The notes below the pieces were generated by a model. That model saw only the letters and a list, made by a program, of their open reading frames with translations. It did not search any database and was not told the DNA's origin. A stretch of 38,156 bases of DNA from Candidatus Nanohalarchaeota archaeon. Lineage in GTDB: Archaea > EX4484-52 > B79-G9. A program made the translations under genes and the position numbers. The stretch spans positions 1 to 38,156 of the forward strand of contig QMVA01000002.1 of NCBI GenBank assembly GCA_003660865.1, in the 5' to 3' direction. Shown piece by piece: positions 32,099 to 38,156 of this stretch (within the stretch, counting starts at the first letter, position 1; every line of letters begins with the position of its first letter).

Positions 32099-34834
32099 TT
32101 ATTGTGGCGGGGTGATTGATAGTCCGCTTTGTTCTATGAAGGCAAGGATTATGCCCATAAATGCCATGCCTATGAGCGTGATTATTATTGCGAGGATGAC
32201 TATAATTAGGAGTATTATTAGAATGAAGCCTATTATTATTTTCAGGGCGCTTATGTTGTGGACGGCTTTGTAGCCGATGACTGATATGTATATCTGGTAG
32301 AGGATTGCAAGTATTCCTGCATAGGGAATCCATGCGAAGATACTTGCTGCTGATGAGTATGCCATGACTCTTACTGTGGATTCGTATTTGCCTTGTGCGC
32401 CTAGTATTTTCAGGAATATGTGGAGGATAAGTGCTGAGACGAAAAGAATAGGTGTGCAAATTATTAGTGTGCTTAGTATTGCTATTAGTGAGATTAACAA
32501 GTTGATTGAGGAGAGGTCGGTTGGTGTGAAGACGAGGACCATGATTGCTGTCATGATCATGTAAAAGATTAATGGTTCTTTGTATCCGCCGGTTTTTGGC
32601 ATTATTGAGAAGAATTTTTTTGGGTTCAGGATGATTAGTTTTATTTTGTTTAGGAATTTCATATCTTGGAATTCGAAGGCGTCGATGGGTTCTTCTGTTT
32701 CAGTGTCTGCGGCGGGTTTTGTTTCTGCCTCAACGCTGCGTTTTATGTCTTCCAGGCTTTCTTCTTTCTTTTTGCGGCGGGCTTTGTATGCTATTAGTGC
32801 TACTGGGGTCAGTCCTATCAGTAATAGGATTATTAGTGGGCTGGATATTATGGATTTAAGTTTTTCGATGGTCTCGTTTTTTTCTTTTTCTTTGGGTTCT
32901 TCTTCTTTGGGTTCATTTTCTGTTTGTAATTCTGAGATTAGTTGTGTATCGTCGTAGGTGGCTAGTTCGTTTGTTCTTGTGTCGTATTTTTCTTGTGTTA
33001 TCAGGTTGTCTTCAAGATCGTCTTTTAGCCATGCTCTTTTTTCACCTACTGTTTTTGCGGGGTCCATGCATGCGTTCCTGTGGCATATTGAGTGGTTGCA
33101 GTGGCAGTCTTCTTTGCATGTGCCGCAGTTTTCGTCAGGGTCGCATGCGCCGTTTCCACAGCTTGTGATTTCGAAGGTGCTTGCAAGGTTGAACGGGCCT
33201 TCACCGACTATGTTTTGTCCTGTTACTTCTATTGTCCAGATGCCGGGTTCAGGGTCTTTTACTGCGCATGTGTATGATTCTTTTCCTGACGGGATTTTCT
33301 GGCATGTGCCTGTTTTTCCGTCAGGCTTGATGACTTTTGTTATCCTGAATTCGTCGCCGGACTGGAAGGCGGTCATTGTGAGGACTAATGGTGTTTTTGA
33401 TTCAGTTACTTTTATGTAGTATGTCTTTTTTTCGCCCATTAACAGGTCAGCGTTTAGTTGTGCCTGCGTCGGGACGGGTGTGATATTATAGTTTGATTTT
33501 GTGGTTACTTCTGATTCTTTCCATATTGATTTTACCTGTACTATCCAGCGCCCTTCAGCTGTTTCGCCGGGTGTTAGGAATGCTTTCTGCGTTACTTTTT
33601 CGTCTGCTTCTGACTGGTCGAATACGGATTTGAGGTTTGTTGAGATGATTGTTATTTCCATGTTTGGTTCAAAGTCGGACCATTTTGAGACTGCTACGAG
33701 GTGGGTTTTGTTTTCTGTGAGGATGTCTGTGTAGTAGAATACTGAGCCTCTGTTTGTTATGTTGCTTTCTTCTTTGAAGTCTTCGGGGATGTATGTTGAG
33801 TGTGTGTTTGCGAGGCGGAATGGTGCGTGGCCTGTTATTGTCTGGCCTTCCACATTTACGAGCCAGATGCCGGGTTCTGGGTCTTTTATTGCGCATCCGT
33901 CGGTGTATGGTGCACATGTTCTTTTTGTGCCGCGTGGGTCGTAGACGCTAAATATTTTTACACTGTCTCCTGCTTCCAGTCTAACTGCTGTCAATGCCAG
34001 GGGTATGGTTGAGTCTTTGATGATTATCGGGTATTCTTTTTTTTCTTTTTCACGGATTATGCCATTGATTATTTCCTGGTCTTCTATGTATTCAAATTTG
34101 TAGTTTGATTGGAAGTTTATGTCTGCGCGGGTGTCGAATGCTCTTAGTTGTGTTATCCATGTGCCTTCTGCGATCATGCCGGGGTTTAGGTAGTATGCCT
34201 GGACGATTTTGTCATCTCCTTTGGATATGTCGCTTTTTGTCTTTACGTTTGGGCTGATGATTGTTATTTCCATGTTTGAGTATCTATCTGTCCAGTTTGA
34301 TGAGACTGCAAGGTGTTCTTCGCGTGAGCCGGTTTTGATGTATGTCTTGTAGAATTTTATGTGGTCCTGTAGTATTACTGTTTTTATGAGGTGTTTGCGG
34401 GGCTTGTATATGTCGAAGTTCGCGTTTACGAAGAATTCGCCGGTTTTTGTTATTTGTTCGCCTTTGATGTCGAGCAGCCAGATGCCGAGTGTGGGGTTGT
34501 TTACGTAGCATTTGCTGCTGATGGGGCCTGAGCAACCGTTGGCTGTGTGTTTTTGCCCGATGGGGTCGTAGAGGCCGTTTATGTTGATTTTGTCACTGAG
34601 TGTGTTGGTGATGGCTCCTGATACATTGAGCTTTTTGTCGTGGTCTACGTTTATGAGGAAGTATGTGGTGTCTGTGTCTAATACGCTGTCATGGCTCTGG
34701 CAGAAGACGTCGCTGTCCGGGTCGTTTTCGTTGATAAATTCACATGGGTGGTCGGTTCCTATTTGAGCGTTTGCGTTTGAGAGTAATATTAAGTATGTCA
34801 GTAGTAGTGTTAGTGTGATTAGCTTTTTTTTCAT
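32099..34834 (-). CDS. Surface protein: repeat ectodomain, Cys-rich motif, Yip1-like membrane domain
   Basis: 911 residues. A signal peptide (about 1-24) is followed by a beta-rich ectodomain of alternating modules. Module A carries DPxxGIW near 115, 320 and 529, with a following strand ending in GxGPF or TGEF. Module B carries NMEITIIS near 187 and 391. The period is about 205 residues (A-B-A-B-A). At 559-589 a Cys-rich motif begins CGNGACDPDENCGTCKEDC. A membrane helix (about 664-684), a Glu-rich linker and a C-terminal Yip1-like domain of several helices (about 734-885, including LILNPKKFFSIMP) complete it. Function unknown; probably a large envelope protein. The TATA box lies at 34874-34881. 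Confidence 0.85.
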   Translation of the reverse strand: MKKKLITLTLLLTYLILLSNANAQIGTDHPCEFINENDPDSDVFCQSHDSVLDTDTTYFLINVDHDKKLNVSGAITNTLSDKININGLYDPIGQKHTANGCSGPISSKCYVNNPTLGIWLLDIKGEQITKTGEFFVNANFDIYKPRKHLIKTVILQDHIKFYKTYIKTGSREEHLAVSSNWTDRYSNMEITIISPNVKTKSDISKGDDKIVQAYYLNPGMIAEGTWITQLRAFDTRADINFQSNYKFEYIEDQEIINGIIREKEKKEYPIIIKDSTIPLALTAVRLEAGDSVKIFSVYDPRGTKRTCAPYTDGCAIKDPEPGIWLVNVEGQTITGHAPFRLANTHSTYIPEDFKEESNITNRGSVFYYTDILTENKTHLVAVSKWSDFEPNMEITIISTNLKSVFDQSEADEKVTQKAFLTPGETAEGRWIVQVKSIWKESEVTTKSNYNITPVPTQAQLNADLLMGEKKTYYIKVTESKTPLVLTMTAFQSGDEFRITKVIKPDGKTGTCQKIPSGKESYTCAVKDPEPGIWTIEVTGQNIVGEGPFNLASTFEITSCGNGACDPDENCGTCKEDCHCNHSICHRNACMDPAKTVGEKRAWLKDDLEDNLITQEKYDTRTNELATYDDTQLISELQTENEPKEEEPKEKEKNETIEKLKSIISSPLIILLLIGLTPVALIAYKARRKKKEESLEDIKRSVEAETKPAADTETEEPIDAFEFQDMKFLNKIKLIILNPKKFFSIMPKTGGYKEPLIFYMIMTAIMVLVFTPTDLSSINLLISLIAILSTLIICTPILFVSALILHIFLKILGAQGKYESTVRVMAYSSAASIFAWIPYAGILAILYQIYISVIGYKAVHNISALKIIIGFILIILLIIVILAIIITLIGMAFMGIILAFIEQSGLSITPPQ

Positions 34835-34873
34835 CTTGATTACCTTTGTTGTTTATTATTTGTTTTGAGGTGG

Positions 34874-34881
34874 TTTATATA
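34874..34881 (-). promoter_or_regulatory. TATA box of the surface protein gene
   Basis: TATATAAA on the minus strand predicts transcription start near 34852, with a leader of about 18 nt that contains AAGGTAATC before the ATG at 34834. Confidence 0.45.
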
Positions 34882-34888
34882 GTTTTTG

Positions 34889-35272
34889 TCAGTTGATTTG
34901 CATGTTGAGGATGCGGAATTGTTTTAGTATCTTGTCTTTTTCTGTGTCGTATATTACGAGGTACTCGTTGCTTGTGGATGTGTATTCTATTTTGCATATG
35001 TTTTTGCCGGTGAGGTTGGCGTATATTGTGGGTTGCTTTTCTGTGAGTTGTTCTATGTTGTTTTCTGTTAGGTGTGTTATTTTTGTGCTGTAGGTTTCGT
35101 AAGGTTTGAGTTCGGGGTGGTTTTGGAGGTTTTCGAGGATTTACCGGTCTGTTGTTTGCTGGTTGTGTGTTGTTGTTTCCGGGGTGTCTTTTTCTGGTTG
35201 CTGGTGGTTTGTGGTTATTGCTATGATTATTGCGATTGCTATTGTGCAGATTATTATGTTTTGGGTTTTCAT
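34889..35272 (-). pseudogene. Small membrane-anchored protein gene interrupted by one in-frame stop
   Basis: Reading from the ATG at 35272 gives 127 codons with a single ochre stop (TAA, 35141-35143) at codon 44 and a natural TGA at 34889-34891. The N-terminus is a signal or anchor (MKTQNIIICTIAIAIIIAIT) followed by a Gln/Thr-rich linker. After the stop the frame continues ILENLQNHPELKPYETY and a hydrophilic domain with one Cys, using the NNA/NNC codons of the neighbouring minus-strand genes. No restart codon follows the stop. One C-to-T change (CAA to TAA) would explain it, as would a sequencing error. GTGA lies before the ATG. It follows the rhomboid gene by 14 nt. Confidence 0.7.
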
Positions 35273-35286
35273 TTTTTTCACTTATG

Positions 35287-35946
35287 TTATTTCATGTATT
35301 TTTCTTCCCATGCGTTGAGTTCTTCGTCAGAGAGTTCATCGTCTATTTTTTCTTTGATTTCTTTGTCTTCTGAGTAGTGGTTCCTGTTGATCAGGCCGTA
35401 TGCTATGCCTGTTGCGAAGCCGGCGAGGTGGGCGGCGTGGCCTGTGTTGTCTGCGGGTGCGAAAAAGCCTACAAGGTCGATGAGGATCCACATGCCTGAG
35501 AGGAGTATTAGGGGGAGCGGTGCGCCGAAGTATACTATCATTTTCGGGCGCAGGACTGTGATTGCGCCGAGTATGCCCATGATGGCGCCGGATGCGCCCA
35601 AGGATATTGAGTTTGGGTAGAATATTATGCCTGCGAGGTTTCCTGCTATGCCGGCTGTCAGGTAGAGGCCGAGGAATTTTTTTGAGCCTATTATTTTTTC
35701 TAATAGTATTCCGAAGAGGCCGAGTGCGACCATGTTCTGGAGAAGGTGGTTGAGGTTGAGGACTGCTGCGCCGTCAGGGAGTGTTGTGCTTGTTGAATGG
35801 AGGAACATTGCTGTGACTAGTGTCCATGGGGTTTGCATGATGGTGGATGGGTTCAGGGCGAAGAGGGGGATTATGTATGGGGACATTAGTTCGAGGATGA
35901 AGATTACGATGTTGATTGCAAGAAGTTTCAATGTGTAGTACTTCAT
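35287..35946 (-). CDS. Rhomboid-family intramembrane serine protease
   Basis: 219 residues with six or seven membrane spans. The catalytic Ser is in SLGASGAIMGILGA (GxSG), the catalytic His in GHAAHLAGFATGIAYG, and the structural HLLQNMVALGLFG segment is present. Rhomboids cut membrane proteins within or near the membrane. The acidic C-terminal tail (DDELSDEELNAWEEKYMK) is probably cytoplasmic. A TATA box 27 nt before the ATG suggests a leaderless mRNA. The interrupted small gene lies immediately downstream and may have been co-transcribed. Confidence 0.94.
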   Translation of the reverse strand: MKYYTLKLLAINIVIFILELMSPYIIPLFALNPSTIMQTPWTLVTAMFLHSTSTTLPDGAAVLNLNHLLQNMVALGLFGILLEKIIGSKKFLGLYLTAGIAGNLAGIIFYPNSISLGASGAIMGILGAITVLRPKMIVYFGAPLPLILLSGMWILIDLVGFFAPADNTGHAAHLAGFATGIAYGLINRNHYSEDKEIKEKIDDELSDEELNAWEEKYMK

Positions 35947-35969
35947 GGTTTGTTTTTTGGGTTCTGTGG

Positions 35970-35977
35970 TTTATATT
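35970..35977 (-). promoter_or_regulatory. TATA box of the rhomboid gene
   Basis: AATATAAA on the minus strand is centred 27-28 nt before the ATG at 35946. Confidence 0.5.
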
Positions 35978-35984
35978 TGTTGGG

Positions 35985-36638
35985 CTAGAAGTCTCCTAGG
36001 CCTTTTTGGGTTTTTGATTTGATGAGGTCTTTTGTGGTCTGCCAGCTTTGTCTTATGTAATCCGGAAGTGTGTCATGTGACTGTATGTACTCTTTTAGGA
36101 AGGTTTTTGTGTTTGGGTCTGAGGGGTAGCCTGAGCCTAGCTTTATGTTGTGTTTTTTTTCTATGAGTCTTATCTGCCTGTCGCGCTCTGTTTTTGCGAT
36201 TATGGATGCGGCGCTTACGGCTGTGTAGTTTAGGTCGGCTTTGAATTCTGCTGTTATTTTTGTTTTTGTGGTTATTTTTGCCTCTAGTTCCTGTGTGAAT
36301 GTTTTGCTGTTTGATGGGAGGTCGATTATTGTTTTTTTTGCGTCTGGTGTCTGATTTATTATCTTTATTATGGCGTTCATTTCTACGTGGTTTAGGGATA
36401 TATTTTTCATGTCGTTGTCGATTTGTTTTGCGCTGATGATTACAACTCTCACATTTAGGGCTATTTTTATGATTTCTTTTTCGAGGATTTCGCGCTTTTT
36501 TGGGCTTAGGAGTTTTGAGTCTGTTATGCCGAGTTCTTTTAGGTGTGGTTCATGTTCTTTTTTTATGTGGACGCCTGAGACTACTAATGGGCCTATTACC
36601 GGTCCCCTGCCTGCCTCGTCTATTCCGAGTGTGTCCAT
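35985..36638 (-). CDS. rnhB: Ribonuclease HII
   Basis: 217 residues. It starts with LGIDEAGRGPVIGPLVVSGV, the first catalytic Asp-Glu; VSAASIIAKTERDRQI and GSGYPSDPNTKTFLKEY are further family blocks. It removes RNA from RNA-DNA hybrids and misplaced ribonucleotides. The ATG at 36638 lies about 28 nt from the TATA-like sequence at 36661-36673, which also fits the divergent tRNA-Met, so one box may serve both directions. Confidence 0.96.
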   Translation of the reverse strand: MDTLGIDEAGRGPVIGPLVVSGVHIKKEHEPHLKELGITDSKLLSPKKREILEKEIIKIALNVRVVIISAKQIDNDMKNISLNHVEMNAIIKIINQTPDAKKTIIDLPSNSKTFTQELEAKITTKTKITAEFKADLNYTAVSAASIIAKTERDRQIRLIEKKHNIKLGSGYPSDPNTKTFLKEYIQSHDTLPDYIRQSWQTTKDLIKSKTQKGLGDF

Positions 36639-36660
36639 AGGTTCTTTTTTGGGCAGGGTA

Positions 36661-36673
36661 AGATATATAAATG
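36661..36673. promoter_or_regulatory. Shared TATA element between rnhB and initiator tRNA
   Basis: AGATATATAAATG is nearly symmetric. On the minus strand it is centred about 28 nt before the rnhB ATG; on the plus strand it predicts a start near 36692, about 15 nt before the tRNA. No other good box is present for rnhB. Confidence 0.5.
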
Positions 36674-36706
36674 TTTGTAGTGTTAGGGATTATATCTCTT
36701 TTTTAA

Positions 36707-36813
36707 AGCGAGGTGGAGCAGCCTGGAGTGCTCGTTGGGCTCATATGATGGCATAAGTTTTGTGTGTTGTCTGTGTTACCCAAAGGTCGATGGTTCAAAT
36801 CCATCCCTCGCTA
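36707..36813 (+). tRNA. Initiator tRNA-Met (CAT) with an anticodon-loop intron
   Basis: Acceptor AGCGAGG/CCTCGCT with the A1-U72 pair, D arm GAGC/GCTC, anticodon stem TTGGG/CCCAA with the three G-C pairs of initiators, loop CT-CAT-AA, T arm GATGG/CCATC. A 32-nt intron (36746-36777) lies between positions 37 and 38. CCA is not encoded. Confidence 0.95.
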
Positions 36814-36820
36814 TTCTAAA

Positions 36821-36828
36821 TTATATAA
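36821..36828 (+). promoter_or_regulatory. TATA box of the small membrane protein gene
   Basis: TTATATAA is centred 27-28 nt before the ATG at 36852. Confidence 0.5.
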
Positions 36829-36851
36829 AGGTGGATGGGTAATTAGTGTGT

Positions 36852-37055
36852 ATGAAAGGGTCGTTGTTCAGTTTTAATGTTTTTGTGGCTGTGTTAGTTC
36901 TTTTACCGTCGGTTGTGCTTTTGTATCACTTTAGTGCTGAGATTAATGAGGTCTGTGATATGAGTAGTAATGTTGTGTTGTATACTATTGTTCTTAGTTG
37001 TGTTGCCCTGCTTTCTTTGATGACTATTCTTAAGGAACTTTTGAGTTTTGAGTGA
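36852..37055 (+). CDS. Small two-span membrane protein
   Basis: 67 residues with two hydrophobic helices (FNVFVAVLVLLPSVVLLYHF and NVVLYTIVLSCVALLSLMTI) and a short polar loop with one Cys. I do not recognise it. The ATG at 36852 fits the TATA box and implies a leaderless mRNA; a GTG two codons earlier is less likely. Codons end mainly in T or G, like the other plus-strand genes. It stands between the initiator tRNA and orc1/cdc6 and has no evident link to either. Confidence 0.6.
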   Translation: MKGSLFSFNVFVAVLVLLPSVVLLYHFSAEINEVCDMSSNVVLYTIVLSCVALLSLMTILKELLSFE

Positions 37056-37060
37056 GTTTA

Positions 37061-37070
37061 AGTTATATTA
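37061..37070 (+). promoter_or_regulatory. TATA box of orc1/cdc6
   Basis: AGTTATATTA is centred about 27 nt before the ATG at 37094. Confidence 0.5.
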
Positions 37071-37093
37071 ATTTATGCTCTTAATTAAAGGTT

Positions 37094-38119
37094 ATGTCTG
37101 ATTTGTTTGATGTTGAGTCTTCTGTTATTAGGAGTGAGGAGCCGCTTACTGATGTGTTTGCGCCTACACGGCTTCTTCACAGGGAAGGGCAGAGGGATTA
37201 TCTTGCGTCGTGTATGAAGCCGGTGGTTGTCGGGAGGATGCCGAGGAATGTGTTTTTGTTTGGACCTACTGGTGTGGGTAAGACTTCTCTTGTTCTTTGG
37301 ATGTTTGATGAACTTTTGAGCTATACTGATAACGTGCGGACGTGCTATGTCAATTGCTGGAAGAGCGGGTCTACTCATGCTGTTCTTTCGAAGATTGTGA
37401 GTGATCTTAGGATTTTTTCTAACCCGCGCAGGCAGACTAAGGAGCTGCTTGAGGATATTGAGGGGAGTCTTAAGAAGAGTGGCAAGAAGCTGATTGTTGC
37501 TTTGGATGAGGTTGACAGGCTTGAGAGTTATGATGTGCTTTATGATCTTTGCCGGAGCGGGTGCGGGGTTGTGTGTATATCGAATGATGAGCATGCGCTT
37601 GCTAATGTTGATGTGAGGATTAAGAGTTCGCTTTCTTTGGAGTGGCTTGAGTTTAAGGAGTATTCTGCTGATGAGATGTATGATATTCTTTCTGACAGGG
37701 CGAATCTTGCGTTTGCGCCGGGGGCGATAAGTGAGACTGTGCTTAGGATTGCGGCAGTGCAGGCGGGCGGAGATGCGCGGGTGGGGCTTGAGATACTTCG
37801 CAAGGCTGCGCTTTTCTCGGATGATGCGGGGGTTTCTGTGATTGGGAAGGAGCAGGTGATTAGGGCGCATAAGGATGCGGTTTCTGTTAAGGTGCGACAG
37901 ATTGTTGAGTCTTTAGGGGAGTATCAGAGGATGCTTTTTTTGATTGTTGAGAAGGCGAGGACTGTGAAGTCGTCTGAGTTGTGGAGTGCTTTTTCTGAAA
38001 AGACGGGGGGCAAGGTGTCTGAGAGGAGTTATAGGAATTATATGGATAAGCTTGTTACACTGAAGCTTGTTCAGGCTAGCGGGGATGTCCGGTGGAGAGA
38101 GTATAGTACAATATTATAA
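37094..38119 (+). CDS. cdc6: Orc1/Cdc6 replication initiator
   Basis: 341 residues, at the short end of the family. It has the AAA+ core with Walker A FGPTGVGKTSLV, Walker B IVALDEVDRLESYD, sensor 1 VCISNDEHALAN and sensor 2 GGDARVGLEILRKAA. A winged-helix DNA-binding domain follows at about 265-341. These proteins bind origin recognition boxes and recruit MCM. An origin is often next to the gene, but I found no origin-box-like repeats in the few flanking bases available, so the origin may be outside the window. Leaderless start at 37094. Confidence 0.95.
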   Translation: MSDLFDVESSVIRSEEPLTDVFAPTRLLHREGQRDYLASCMKPVVVGRMPRNVFLFGPTGVGKTSLVLWMFDELLSYTDNVRTCYVNCWKSGSTHAVLSKIVSDLRIFSNPRRQTKELLEDIEGSLKKSGKKLIVALDEVDRLESYDVLYDLCRSGCGVVCISNDEHALANVDVRIKSSLSLEWLEFKEYSADEMYDILSDRANLAFAPGAISETVLRIAAVQAGGDARVGLEILRKAALFSDDAGVSVIGKEQVIRAHKDAVSVKVRQIVESLGEYQRMLFLIVEKARTVKSSELWSAFSEKTGGKVSERSYRNYMDKLVTLKLVQASGDVRWREYSTIL

Positions 38120-38128
38120 ATGGTTGAG

Positions 38129-38156
38129 TTACAGCCTTGTAAAGGGCTGGTGATTA
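38129..38156 (-). CDS. C-terminal end of an unknown protein (cut by window edge)
   Basis: The last bases read on the minus strand give NHQPFTRL and a TAA stop. The same peptide with one change (NDQPFTRL) occurs in the N-terminal part of the SerK-like gene. Three of the four differing codons are synonymous, which favours coding. Only eight residues are visible. Confidence 0.3.

Noticed and set aside
38120..38156. Possible tRNA anticodon arm at the right edge (CAGCC-TTGTAAAG-GGCTG)
   Set aside because: The loop would have 8 nt and no D arm or acceptor strand can be drawn upstream. Synonymous differences from the copy at 12065 favour coding on the minus strand.
36814..38156. Replication origin next to cdc6
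   Set aside because: No origin-recognition-box-like inverted repeats and no long AT-rich unwinding region were found in the short flanks available.
1..38156. CRISPR arrays, rRNA genes
   Set aside because: No regularly spaced direct repeats and no rRNA-like sequence were seen.

Overview
This 38 kb window is archaeal. It carries an archaeal RNA polymerase operon, aEF-1A and aEF-2, eL30, eL40, archaeal NusA, an Orc1/Cdc6 initiator, the RFC small subunit, RNase HII and tRNAs with introns. Single genes are preceded by TATA boxes. The gene order rpoH-rpoB''-rpoB'-rpoA-eL30-nusA-uS12-uS7 and the split B subunit look euryarchaeal or DPANN-like. The single-gene RpoA, the divergent uS12 and a tRNA with two introns point to an unusual, probably uncultured lineage. 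I cannot name it from sequence alone.

Layout, left to right. 1-2.1 kb: the start of an IS transposase cut by the window edge and two unrecognised genes. 2.2-6.4 kb: aEF-2, aEF-1A and uS10, all on the minus strand. 6.5-13.9 kb: an accessory block separating uS7 from aEF-2. It holds an unknown gene, a small membrane protein with a solo HicB-like antitoxin, a three-gene homocysteine-from-aspartate-semialdehyde/sulfide operon (COG1900, NIL-ferredoxin, COG2122), a macrodomain protein, a MOSC protein, a SerK/ParB-like kinase and a MATE exporter. 14.0-23.2 kb: the transcription/translation operon, headed by a tRNA-Lys with two probable introns. 23.2-25.1 kb: a MITE-like element, an unknown small protein, a shortened antiporter-like protein and tRNA-Thr. 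25.3-28.6 kb: UbiB-like kinase, AK6/Fap7, eL40 and a UbiA prenyltransferase. 28.7-36.6 kb: envelope-related genes (pilin-like peptide, secreted transglutaminase, a repeat-Yip1 surface protein, a small gene broken by one stop, rhomboid protease), with rfcS among them and rnhB at the end. 36.7-38.1 kb: intron-containing initiator tRNA, a small membrane protein and orc1/cdc6.

Two broad patterns stand out. First, the + strand appears rich in T and G throughout, whatever the gene orientation, so plus-strand genes use NNG/NNT codons and minus-strand genes NNA/NNC. Second, many first genes have a TATA box about 25-29 nt before the start codon, which implies leaderless mRNAs. Genes inside operons instead use a GGTG-type Shine-Dalgarno 6-9 nt before the start. 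The GTG of that motif is often in frame and creates false upstream starts, so several starts are trimmed here.

Functionally, most of the window is information processing. The accessory block adds sulfur amino acid synthesis: sulfide into homocysteine, and possibly O-phosphoserine through the SerK-like kinase. The right third adds membrane lipid and envelope functions.
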